Below are positions 1 through 8,809 of a DNA stretch of 64,000 nucleotides, in pieces (position 1 is the first letter of the stretch; every line of letters starts with the position of its first letter). The stretch comes from Chloracidobacterium sp. Its GTDB lineage: Bacteria; Acidobacteriota; Blastocatellia; Chloracidobacteriales; Chloracidobacteriaceae. The DNA is taken from NCBI GenBank assembly GCA_025057975.1, contig JANWUV010000004.1, positions 186,001 to 250,000 of the forward strand, read 5' to 3'. Both the position numbers and the translations under genes were made by a program. Below the pieces are notes generated by a model. That model was not told the origin of the DNA, ran no database searches, and saw nothing but the letters and a program-made list of their open reading frames with translations.

Positions 1-455
1 ACGCGCGGATCAATCTCGATGGACATGTCGCCGCTCCAATCAAGGTCAAACGCCGCCTCAATCGAACGCACCAGCCGCTCCATTTGACGCGGCGTCAGAA
101 CATTCGGTGTCCCACCGCCCCAGTGCATCTGGACGACGCGCCGCCGCCCATCAAGCAACGCGGCAATCAAGGCAATTTCCCGCGCCACACGGTCAAGGTA
201 GGCGTCCACCACCTCCGTCTTGCTCGTAACGGCGTTGTTGCAGCCACAGTACAGACACGCCATCGCACAAAATGGCAAGTGAACGTACAAACACAACTCG
301 GCTGCGTCCGGCGCTGTCGCTAACTCCCGCAACGCCGCACGGTAGTCGTCCGCACCGAAGGTGTCGCTCCAAACCGGTACGGTCGGATAGCTCGTATAGC
401 GCGGCCCCGGACGACTATATTTTTGCAGTAGGCGTTCGAGGTTCGGGGTCGTCAT
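1..455 (-). CDS. hemN: Oxygen-independent coproporphyrinogen III oxidase, N-terminal part (runs off the left edge)
   Basis: This radical-SAM enzyme converts coproporphyrinogen III to protoporphyrinogen IX without oxygen, in the cytoplasm, on the path to heme and bacteriochlorophyll. About 151 residues are present. They contain the family opening RYTSYPT, the iron-sulfur motif CAMACLYCGC (the CxxxCxxC pattern), HWGGGTPN and EIDPR, in the order seen in HemN. The ATG at 455 follows a strong AGGAGG about 8 bases upstream. The start lies inside the 3' end of bchE, with a 41 bp overlap, so the two are probably translated together. The N-terminus is complete; the rest lies outside the window. Confidence 0.9.
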   Translation of the reverse strand, partial: MTTPNLERLLQKYSRPGPRYTSYPTVPVWSDTFGADDYRAALRELATAPDAAELCLYVHLPFCAMACLYCGCNNAVTSKTEVVDAYLDRVAREIALIAALLDGRRRVVQMHWGGGTPNVLTPRQMERLVRSIEAAFDLDWSGDMSIEIDPR

Positions 456-2094
456 CGCTTGCCTCCTTCTTTCGACGCAGCGTGACCAACTGCGGGGACT
501 CCGACGCAACTTTGGACGTGTCGAGATCACGTGGGCCGCCGCAGGCGACAATCCCGCCGATGTAGTCCACATCCGCACGCAGCGGCGAACCGGCGCTGTT
601 GAGCGCCGCCAGTTGGTCGCGGCTCAGAATCCGTGATTCGTCGAAACCCAAATCAACCTCGATCCCCAATCCCTTCCGCTTGACGCGCCCAAGGTCATAG
701 AACCGTTTGGTCGCCGTCATTTTCAGAAACGCCTTCAGACAGCCAAGCATATACTTGCGCTTGAAGGCGTCGCGGATGAAGGGATACTCCAGAAGAGCCT
801 TCCGACTGTAGAACTTGCCGTACATCTTCAAGACGCTTTTGAGCACTTCTTCACGCTCCATCTCATCGGGCTGCAGGATGGGCGTCACGAAGTTGTAGCG
901 GGAATAGTCGCGCACTTCGACGCGATCCTTGAGTTCCTCAAACAACTCCGAGAAGGGCCACGGCGTGTACATATTCCAGTTCGCCATGTCCGGGTTCCAG
1001 TCCAGCGCCAGTTCATAGGTTTCCTTGAGCGTTTCGGGCGTTTCGTTTTCCAGCCCCATAATGAACTGCGCTTCGGCTACCATCCCGTTGGCTTTGAGCA
1101 ACTGAATGGCGCGCTTGTTTTCCTGAATGGTGGTCTCTTTGCGGAAGCGGTTGAGATTCATCTGCGTGGCGGCTTCCGTGCCGAGCGAGACGTGAACCAA
1201 ACCCGCCCGGCGGTAGAGCGGCAGCAACTCGGCGTCGCGCAGAATGTCGGTCACGCGCGTGTTGATGCCCCAGTACACATTCAGCTTACGGGCGATGAGC
1301 GCCTCGCACAGCGCGACAAACTTTCTCTGGTTGATGGTCGGCTCCTCGTCCGCAAGGATGAAGAAGCCTACTTGGTGCTCTTTGACGAGGATTTCAATCT
1401 CATCTACAAACTTTTCCGGCGTCCGCGTCCGGTACTTGCGCCAGAACTTCCACTGTGAACAGAAGCGACAGGTGAACGGGCAGCCACGGGCGAAATTAGG
1501 CACGGCGACGCGCACGTTGAGCGGAATGTAGATGTACTGCCCCCAATCCAACACGCTCCAGTCGGGCGTTAGTGAATCCAAGTCGGCAATCGGCGGATGA
1601 GCCGGCGTGGCGACGACGTTGCCTTCGTCGTCGCGGAACGCAATGCCGCGAATAGTGTGACGGGTTCGGCGGTCATCGCCAGCCTCGATGGTGCGTAGCA
1701 GGTTGACGATGATTTCCTCGCCTTCGCCGCGTACGATGTAGTCAATCCACGGTGCTTCCGTCAGCACCTGACCATACATGAAGCTCGGATGAATGCCGCC
1801 AAGAATCGTGACGGCGGTGGGGTTGATGTCCTTGACCAACTTGAGGGTGTCTTGCGCCTTGTAAATCATCGGCGTAATCGCCGTCGCCATCACGATGTCG
1901 GGTTGGTTAGCGCGGATGATGTCGGCCAGCGCCGCGTCCGGCAGGTCGAGCGCCATGGCATCCACAAAGCGATAGTTCGTGTAACCGGCGTGCTTGAGCG
2001 CCCCGCCGATGTAGGCCGACCAGCTCGGCGGCCAGTTGCCGGCGATTTCCGCGCCGCCGCAGTGGTAGTTGGGTTGGAGCATCAGGATTTTCAT
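415..2094 (-). CDS. bchE: Anaerobic Mg-protoporphyrin IX monomethyl ester oxidative cyclase
   Basis: BchE builds the isocyclic (E) ring of bacteriochlorophyll using cobalamin and radical SAM chemistry without oxygen. The 559-residue protein opens with NYHCGGAEIAGNWPP, the signature of the B12-binding domain of BchE. ILGGIH and VRGEGEE follow near residues 100-130, then the 4Fe-4S motif CPFTCRFCSQWKFW near residue 215. ILADEEPTIN, WGINTRV and MYTPWPFS also match the family. I chose the ATG at 2094 rather than one six codons upstream because GAGGTGG sits about 9 bases before it and the protein then starts MKILMLQPNY like homologues. It overlaps hemN, which places two tetrapyrrole steps in one operon and marks the organism as a chlorophototroph. 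Confidence 0.93.
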   Translation of the reverse strand: MKILMLQPNYHCGGAEIAGNWPPSWSAYIGGALKHAGYTNYRFVDAMALDLPDAALADIIRANQPDIVMATAITPMIYKAQDTLKLVKDINPTAVTILGGIHPSFMYGQVLTEAPWIDYIVRGEGEEIIVNLLRTIEAGDDRRTRHTIRGIAFRDDEGNVVATPAHPPIADLDSLTPDWSVLDWGQYIYIPLNVRVAVPNFARGCPFTCRFCSQWKFWRKYRTRTPEKFVDEIEILVKEHQVGFFILADEEPTINQRKFVALCEALIARKLNVYWGINTRVTDILRDAELLPLYRRAGLVHVSLGTEAATQMNLNRFRKETTIQENKRAIQLLKANGMVAEAQFIMGLENETPETLKETYELALDWNPDMANWNMYTPWPFSELFEELKDRVEVRDYSRYNFVTPILQPDEMEREEVLKSVLKMYGKFYSRKALLEYPFIRDAFKRKYMLGCLKAFLKMTATKRFYDLGRVKRKGLGIEVDLGFDESRILSRDQLAALNSAGSPLRADVDYIGGIVACGGPRDLDTSKVASESPQLVTLRRKKEASDDDPEPRTPTAKI

Positions 2095-2409
2095 GGCGCG
2101 TCCACCTCGCAAAATAACAATGACAACAAGGGATCGCGGGGTTGAGGCGCGCCGCCCCCTCCCCGCCGGGGTTTTCGTTCTTTATCCAACGTACATCACC
2201 GTCACCGGACGGACGGGGATTTTTTGAGCCGGGTTTCAGATTTTTGTGGACGCGACATCCCAGCGGACGAAGACAATTTCAATGCTAGCGTTTGTAATCC
2301 ACTTCCTGAAACAGGGCTTTGGTCGTCCCTGCGCGCTTGAACCGGCGTACGGGGTTCTTGGTTGCGTGAACGACAGCCTTTGACACCTTGTCCATAAAGG
2401 GTTTCGCTT
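2095..2409. other. Intergenic region upstream of bchE
   Basis: No gene is supported here. It should hold the bchE promoter on the minus strand and whatever drives the decayed sigma factor on the plus strand. A short GC-rich palindrome followed by T residues (around 2159-2180) is visible, but no plus-strand gene ends before it. I see no clear cobalamin riboswitch. Confidence 0.4.
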
Positions 2410-4849
2410 ATGCCTGACGCCGGCGCGGTACTCGCATCTCCCCCGGTCGCACCAACGACCGGCGCGCGTGTTCAGCCCACGGTTGAGCATCCGGCGACCG
2501 TTAACCGGTTTGTGGAAGAAGTCTATGCTGAGTTGCGGCGGCTTGCGCATGCGCACATGCGGCGTGAACGCCCCGGCCATACCCTCCAAACCACGGCGCT
2601 GGTGCATGAGACCTACCTACGGCTGGCCAGCTGCAAAAACATCAGCCTCCGCGATCGCCGGCAATTTTTCAGCTTGGCGAGCCGCATGATGCGGTGCATT
2701 CTCGTGGATTACGCCCGTGGGGTGGCCGCCGCCAAACGTGGCGGCCGGCGCACATCTGGTCATTCACCGCGACCTGAAGCTGGGCAACATTCTGGTTTTG
2801 GACGACACCGAAGCTGATTGACTTCGGCATCGCCAAGCTGCTGGCGGAGCAAGAGCGGGCGACTAAACGGCGCACCACCACGATTCAGCGTGCGATGATG
2901 CTGCCATACGCTAGCCCCGAACAGGTGCGGGGAGCCGGTCACCACTACCTCAGATGTGTATTCGTTGGGGGGTGGCGCTGTACGAACTGTTGACGGGTTC
3001 GCTGCCGTTTTGCGCCGCAGAGGGATCGCCGTCGCTGGAGTAGTCGCTGGAGTATCAGACTTCAACATGTCGAGTTCAACATGTCGAGCCAACGCCTCCC
3101 AGCGCAGTGACGGGCAACTGTGACGTGGCGGGCGACTTGGACGCCATCCCTTTGCGCGCCATGCATAAGGACTCGCAGGCGCGCTACGCCCCGGCGGAGC
3201 AACTGGCCGCCGACATCGAGCGCTACCTGCAGGAGTGGCCCGTCTTGGCGCGTGGAGCGTCGGCTAGCACAGGAACGCGCCGAACAACGATTTCAGGATA
3301 CTTGGCGGCTGGCGTGGTCGAATGTCTTTGAGCTGCCTGACGCCATCGCGCGGCTGTCCGGTTCAACAGCAGTGCGGGGCTGTTAGTGCAACAGACCCTG
3401 GGGTATCTGGATCGCCTCGGTCAGGAAGCCGGCGCTGACCCAACCTTCCACCGGGAGTTGGGACGCGCGTATATCCGCGTTGGCAAGGTTCAAGGAAGGC
3501 CCTACACAGCGAATCTCGCCGACGTACCTGGCGCGCAACAAAGTTATGCAACCGGCTTGCTATGGCTAGAAAAGGCGCATCAGGCGCGGCCGGCTGATTC
3601 GGCGCGTCAACGTGATCTGAGCGTTAGGCACATAGCCGAGTTGCTGATGTACCGGCTTGGCGACTTTCCTCAAGCACGGCGGCATTTGGAGCGCGCGGCG
3701 GCGCTCCGCAAAGCCTTGACTGAGGCGCACCCCAGAGACCCGGAAGTAGAGTATTTCAACGCGACGTTGGCGATTGCGGAGGGCGATTGATACCACACGC
3801 AAGGCAATGTCGCCGAAGCCTCAGACGGTTTGACGTTGCCCACCACATCTTGGCGCTACTCGCCACGGTGCCGACAGCCGAACCGGATCACCGGCGCAAG
3901 CTGGCCGGAGCGCTTTAGCGCAAAGTGTATTGCTTGGTGTCCCTTGGCTTATGTGCTGAAAACGCAGGACTGCCGGTCGAGGCGAAAATGACGTACCTGC
4001 GGGCGTTGGAACTGCGCCGGACAGCCCTGGCGCTGCGGAGACAACTGGCGGCGGCGAATCCGGCGTCGGTTAAGTTGCGGCGGTCGGTGCTAGACAGTCT
4101 AGTGGACGAAGCCGTGATTACCGGCCGGCTGGGGCGTTACGCGACGGCGCGGATGCTCTTTGAGAACGTCTTTGGGCAATTTCAGGCGCTGGCGGCAGAG
4201 GATCAGACCAACCGCGAGACATGGTTTCTTTATTGAGCTGCTTTGCGATGATGGAGGAGGCGGCCGGTCGGCCAAAAGCCGCGCTGGCGCAATGGAGACG
4301 AATTGAAGTTTTGGCGCACAGATTGGCGGAAGCCGGTTGCGTTGGGAAGGAGGCTCAAGTGGTGTCGTCTGAAACACTGGCCAACGTGATGCGGCTGACG
4401 GCGCAGTGCGGAAACCGGAAAGCAGCACTGGCCGCCGCGCGTGAGTTTGAAACCCACCTCGCCGCCTTCCCGCCTGATGAACTCCGCCGTATGTCGTACC
4501 TGCTAGGGTTGTTGAAGTCTACCGACGATCGAATGAACACGAAGCCGCTCAGTGGGTACAGGCGTCGTTGGCGGAATGGTTGGCGCAAACTGATACGGCA
4601 TCGGCGATGCCTGAAGTCAGCGGCCTAGCGGCGGACATCTACTTAGACGAACAAGCTCCCGACCTCGCAAATCCGCACCAGGCGGTTGAGTTAATGCAGC
4701 GCGTCATGGCGCAACTCGGCGACGGACGGTTGTTGCTGATGCCGCTGCTTGTCAAAGCGTTGGAGCGTGTCGGCGACCGCGACGGTGCCGAGCGTCAACG
4801 CCGAGTGCATGCGCACACCCTACGCACACTGTACGGAGAGCATGCCTGA
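2410..4849 (+). pseudogene. Decayed ECF sigma factor fused by deletion to a Ser/Thr kinase with TPR tail
   Basis: From 2410 to about 2755 the frame encodes an acidobacterial ECF sigma factor start: FVEEVYAELRRLAHAHMRRE, TLQTTALVHETYLRL and FFSLASRMMRCILVDYAR. The sequence then jumps, out of frame, into the middle of a protein kinase: HLVIHRDLKLGNILVL, then DFGIAKLL, then YASPEQVRG. Past 3107 comes GDLDAIPLRAMHKDSQARYA with a C-terminal kinase helix, then TPR-like pieces (3386-3790, 3925-4236, 4221-4628, 4568-4849) in changing frames with stops between them. I read this as a deletion joining two neighbouring genes, followed by several frameshifts. The kinase lacks its ATP-binding lobe, so no function is expected. 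Confidence 0.8.
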
Positions 4850-4922
4850 GTGACGGAAAGCGCAGGCGTCCTACCGGCAAGAAAATCGTCGGTTGGAAGC
4901 TCTGGTCTCGACGGGTGCGCGT

Positions 4923-6299
4923 TCAGCCAGCGGCGCAGCGCGCCACTGACTTGGCGGTTTCAGGGAGCGTCGCGCGCAAATTGGCTATGACGTGGGCGGC
5001 GCAGGCGTGGCCACTCGTCACAGCGCTCTCAATTGTGGCGGGCAGTTCCGTATTCGTCCAGTCGCCAGCCAAGTAAAACCTTGCAACGCCAATCTTGTGC
5101 GGCGGACGGAGGCTTTCCGCTGCGGGCGTCGCCGAAAAAGTCGCTTGCTGCTCCTTGATAACCCGCGCGTGAACTAGTTGCGCCTTATTGACCTTTGACG
5201 TAACCCGCTTTAAATCGTCTAAAGCCAGATTAATCAAGTCTTTAGCCGGCATGTGGGCGATGTCGTAAGCGGCGCTGACGACCAGTGCGAGATGGTGTAA
5301 GCCGGAGACCGGCGTCGTGAACGCCCGCTTATTGAAAACCCACTGGATGGTCGTCCCGATGAGACCAACAAACGGCGCGTCAAAGATCGGCCGGTCAAAC
5401 CATAGGTTGACCGATACAATCGGCGAACTGGTCAGCCGAGCGGCGTTCGGAACGAGTTCACCGGCGTACTTGGCGACATCGTGCGGCGGGGCGCTGCTAA
5501 TGCAGGCGGCGGCCGGAATAGCTTCCCCATTCGCCAAAACAACGCCGGTAAAGCGTCCGCGCTCGACGCGCACCGTTTTGACGGCGGCCTGTAACCGTAC
5601 CGCGCCGCCGCGCGCTTCAATGAAGCGCCGCGCCTGCTCGACGTACAACTCGCTCAAACCAACGGTTGGAAAGACCAGCTTTGAGTCGTCAAAACTTCCG
5701 CCGAAGCCCTGATGCAGGACGCGCATGAGCAGGACGGCGGCGGCGCGCTCCGGCGACTCATTCAGCGTGGCGGTGACAAGCGGATCCCAAAATCGTTTCC
5801 GCATGCGCGGCGACTGCCGACAGTCGCGCAGCCAGTCAGCGACCGTCGCCTCCGCGTAGCGGGCGCGATAGTTCTGCTTGGCGCGCAAAAGATTCCACCC
5901 GACGCGCAGCGTCCCCAGCTTATCGGCCGGCGACAGCCCACCCAAACGGAGCAGTCCAGCCACCATGTGCAGCGGCGCGGGCAGCGGCGGACAGATGAAT
6001 GACGCCGCGCCGTCCGGCGCAAGGAAATCTACGCGCGGCGCATCAAAGGCGCGTACGAGGTGTCGGCTGCCGATCCGTTCCAGAAAGCGCAGCGTCTCGT
6101 GGTAGCAGCCCATCATCAGGTGCTGGCCGTTGTCCACCGTGTCACCGGTGGGTTCGTCCCGCAGCGAATAGGCGCGGCCGCCGAGGCGAGGACGGCGCTC
6201 AAGCACCAGTACGCGCACACCTTGTTCGGCCAGCGCTGTCGCCGCCGCCAGCCCGGCGAAGCCACCGCCAATCACGATGCATTCCCAAGGCGCTGTCAT
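4923..6299 (-). CDS. hpnE: Hydroxysqualene dehydroxylase-type FAD desaturase
   Basis: HpnE is an FAD-dependent amine oxidase-fold enzyme that finishes squalene formation in bacterial hopanoid synthesis. The 458-residue protein begins with a dinucleotide-binding motif IVIGGGFAGLAAATAL and the acidic strand end LVLERRPRLGGRA. VDNGQHLMMGCY near residue 57 is the hallmark that separates HpnE from phytoene desaturases. The C-terminal FAD motif is FYLAGDWTNTELPATIES. It is transcribed leftward behind the LysM gene, 63 bases from it. hpnA at 21125 supports hopanoid synthesis in this organism. A carotenoid desaturase is the main alternative but fits the DNGQH motif less well. Confidence 0.85.
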   Translation of the reverse strand: MTAPWECIVIGGGFAGLAAATALAEQGVRVLVLERRPRLGGRAYSLRDEPTGDTVDNGQHLMMGCYHETLRFLERIGSRHLVRAFDAPRVDFLAPDGAASFICPPLPAPLHMVAGLLRLGGLSPADKLGTLRVGWNLLRAKQNYRARYAEATVADWLRDCRQSPRMRKRFWDPLVTATLNESPERAAAVLLMRVLHQGFGGSFDDSKLVFPTVGLSELYVEQARRFIEARGGAVRLQAAVKTVRVERGRFTGVVLANGEAIPAAACISSAPPHDVAKYAGELVPNAARLTSSPIVSVNLWFDRPIFDAPFVGLIGTTIQWVFNKRAFTTPVSGLHHLALVVSAAYDIAHMPAKDLINLALDDLKRVTSKVNKAQLVHARVIKEQQATFSATPAAESLRPPHKIGVARFYLAGDWTNTELPATIESAVTSGHACAAHVIANLRATLPETAKSVARCAAG

Positions 6300-6362
6300 C
6301 GGGGCGGAAAGGAAAAGGCGTGCCGCTGGGACGCGCCTGTGTGACCACGATCTACGTCCGAC

Positions 6363-6722
6363 CTACGGGATACGGATGACCTGTCCGGGATAAATGAGGT
6401 CGGGGTCTTTGATGGTGTCCCGGTTGTGTTCATAAATTTTCTGCCACGTCGTCCCGTACTGTGCAGCGATCTTGCTCAACGTGTCGCCGGCCTTGACCGT
6501 GTAAGTCCGCCCGCCGCCGTCATCCGTAATCGCAAAAACGAGATCGCCGGCGCTAAGCGAAGGGTCAATGATTTGCCAAGCCTCAAGGAGTTTTTGCTTG
6601 ACTTCCGCCGTCGTGGAGCCGGAAAGCGTCAGCACGCCGTTGGCTTCCGAAGCGGAAAAGTTTGACACGCCGTGCTGGTGCGCCATGTCAATGAGCGAAC
6701 GGTATTTCTCGGTTGCGGACAT
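6363..6722 (-). CDS. BON-LysM protein (Kbp/YgaU-like)
   Basis: The 119-residue protein has a BON-like fold in residues 10-60 (ANGVLTLSGSTTAEVKQKLL) and a complete LysM repeat at the end (TYTVKAGDTLSKIAAQYGTT ... PDLIYPGQVIRIP). This order matches E. coli Kbp (YgaU), a small potassium-binding protein with BON and LysM domains. There is no signal peptide, which also fits Kbp. It follows the BON lipoprotein gene by 12 bases on the same strand, so the two probably share a transcript. The potassium role is inferred from the architecture only. Confidence 0.75.
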   Translation of the reverse strand: MSATEKYRSLIDMAHQHGVSNFSASEANGVLTLSGSTTAEVKQKLLEAWQIIDPSLSAGDLVFAITDDGGGRTYTVKAGDTLSKIAAQYGTTWQKIYEHNRDTIKDPDLIYPGQVIRIP

Positions 6723-6734
6723 CGTAGCGCCCTC

Positions 6735-7100
6735 CTATTGCTCCACCAGTTCGGCGGAGTTGACTTTCTTCGGTTTGGCCGAACCGACGGCAGCCAGCGC
6801 GGCAGCTTTCTTGCCTTTCGGCACCGTCCCCTTGACAGTGACTTCGCCGTTCAGGACCGTGACGGCGACGCTGGTGAATTTCTCCTTCATGAGTGCAGCT
6901 TCGACGGCGCTCTTGAGCTGGATGTCTTCCGGCGACGGTTTGGGCGGCTCTGGCGGCGGCGGTGGCGGCGGCGGCTGTTGTTGGGCGGGCGGCGGCGCGG
7001 CCGGTTTTTTCTCTTCCGAAGTGCAACCGGTTGAGACCATTACACCGGCGGCCAGCGCCAAGCCTAGGCAGGCTGTTGTGAAACTGCGGTGGCGTACCAT
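6735..7100 (-). CDS. BON-domain lipoprotein with polyproline linker
   Basis: The 121-residue protein starts with a signal peptide and lipobox (VMVSTGC, lipidated Cys near residue 26). A linker rich in Gln and Pro follows, with eight consecutive prolines around residues 43-50. The rest is a BON-like domain (LKSAVEAALMKEKFTSVAVT, then GEVTVKGTVP). BON domains commonly bind membranes or polymers at the cell surface. The protein should be anchored to a membrane facing the periplasm, with the BON domain held off by the rigid linker. It is first in a two-gene unit with the BON-LysM protein. Confidence 0.75.
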   Translation of the reverse strand: MVRHRSFTTACLGLALAAGVMVSTGCTSEEKKPAAPPPAQQQPPPPPPPPEPPKPSPEDIQLKSAVEAALMKEKFTSVAVTVLNGEVTVKGTVPKGKKAAALAAVGSAKPKKVNSAELVEQ

Positions 7101-7199
7101 GCGCGGGCTAAATCTCCTAAAACTGGTGATGGCTGTGGGAGCGCGAGCCTACCATACCCTCTTGGCGCCAGCCCAGCGGTAAGATGGGAGTGGGCGGCT

Positions 7200-8444
7200 C
7201 TAATAGGGATTGGGCGCACCTGCCACACACCGCGCCGTATCGCGGGCGATGAGCAGTTCCTCGTCAGTCGGAATGACGTAAACGGCCAGCCGCGCGCCGT
7301 CCTGACTAATCAGACCTTCACGGCGGTTGACGCACTCATGGTTGCGGGCGGGGTCAAGAACTAGTCCAAACCAATCCAAACCGTCGCAAATCCGGGCGCG
7401 TACTTCCGCTGAGTTTTCTCCAATCCCGCCGGTGAAGACCACGGCGTCTGCGCCGTTCATGGCGGCGAGATACGCACCGATGTACTTCTTCGCGCGGTAG
7501 CAAAACATACTGACGGCGAGTTTAGCGCGGCGGTCGTCGTGTTCACGGATTTCGTCCAACAGGTCGCGCATGTCGTTGGTGAGGCCCGATATGCCGAGCA
7601 GCCCTGACTGTTTGTTGAGGAGAGCTTCGATTTCGCGCGCCGTGAAACCTTCCTTCATTTCGAGGAAGTCCACAATTGAGGGGTCGAGGTCGCCGCTGCG
7701 CGTCCCCATCATCAGACCTTCAAGCGGCGTGAAGCCCATGGAGGTATCTACCGACGCACCAGCTTTGATGGCGCAGGCCGAGCAGCCGTTCCCTAAGTGG
7801 AGGGCGACAATGTTGGTATCTTCACGGGATTTGCCAGTGATTTGACGGTAGCGAAAGGCGACATAGCGAAACGATGTGCCGTGAAACCCGTACCGGCGTA
7901 ATCGGTGGCGGCGGTAGAGTTGGTAGGGGAGAGCGTAGAGGTATGCCGTTTCCGGGAGGGTTTGGTGAAAAGCCGTGTCAAAGACGGCGACCTGTGGGAA
8001 GCCAGGGCCAAAGACTTCAGTGCTGGCGCGGATGCCTTTCAGGTTCGCTGGGTTGTGGAGTGGGGCAAGGTCAATACAGGCTTCGATGCCGCGAATGACG
8101 TCGTCAGTAATCAGCGTGGAGCTGGTAAAGCATTCGCCGCCATGGGCGACGCGGTGCCCGACGGCGTGAATATCGGAAATGCTCTGGACTTCGGCAATGC
8201 CAGAATCGCTGGAACAGGCCCAGCGCAGGATTTGCTCGATTGCCTGCCGGTGATCGCGGACAGGGGCGGTTTGGCGAGAAACCTTGCTGTCCACGCGGAA
8301 GGTCAGAACGGCCTCGCCACCGATACGTTCGACAACGCCGGCGGCAAGCCGCCGGTCGGCGTTGTGTTCGATGGCGTGGAGGTCAGTGGCGATGATTTGG
8401 AATTTGACGGAAGAACTGCCGCAGTTGAGAACAAGAATGTTCAT
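7200..8444 (-). CDS. ackA: Acetate kinase
   Basis: This cytoplasmic enzyme interconverts acetyl phosphate plus ADP and acetate plus ATP. The 414-residue length fits the family. Family motifs are present in order: [15 protein letters not shown] at the start, [43 protein letters not shown], and [13 protein letters not shown] near the end. GAGG lies about 9 bases before the ATG at 8444. No phosphotransacetylase gene is adjacent, so it appears to stand alone. It would allow acetate excretion or uptake. Confidence 0.96.
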   Translation of the reverse strand: MNILVLNCGSSSVKFQIIATDLHAIEHNADRRLAAGVVERIGGEAVLTFRVDSKVSRQTAPVRDHRQAIEQILRWACSSDSGIAEVQSISDIHAVGHRVAHGGECFTSSTLITDDVIRGIEACIDLAPLHNPANLKGIRASTEVFGPGFPQVAVFDTAFHQTLPETAYLYALPYQLYRRHRLRRYGFHGTSFRYVAFRYRQITGKSREDTNIVALHLGNGCSACAIKAGASVDTSMGFTPLEGLMMGTRSGDLDPSIVDFLEMKEGFTAREIEALLNKQSGLLGISGLTNDMRDLLDEIREHDDRRAKLAVSMFCYRAKKYIGAYLAAMNGADAVVFTGGIGENSAEVRARICDGLDWFGLVLDPARNHECVNRREGLISQDGARLAVYVIPTDEELLIARDTARCVAGAPNPY

Positions 8445-8809
8445 CGTAGAGCCTCACGGAAAGCTGCAGAGTTGATGGCCGCCTACCCTTGAGCCTAATG
8501 GCATCACTTGAAGTGAGTGTGACCTTACGGCAGTAGATAGGGCAAGGCGACCGTTTTTGGCGCACAAGGGTAAGGACGCTTTTACCCACACATTTGGCTT
8601 GCCCCGGCTTTGAAGTTTTGTTTGCCGCCTATCGGCGCTGCGCTGAACGTTCCTCACTGGTGGTAGCATGGGCTGGCCCGCTCGAAGGGCAACGTTTCGG
8701 CGTCCGGTGGCGTCGCCATGCCGCTCCGTCGCCGTCCAAGCGTTCACTGAGCACAACGACGCAACCCTTCCTGACAAGGAACGCCATCCCCACACGAGGA
8801 ACCACCGCC

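Noticed and set aside
2095-2409. Cobalamin riboswitch upstream of bchE
   Set aside because: BchE needs cobalamin, so I looked for a B12 box, but found no convincing conserved core.
6945-6990. Low-complexity GGCGG run as a repeat element
   Set aside because: It is the polyproline linker of the BON lipoprotein read on the other strand.
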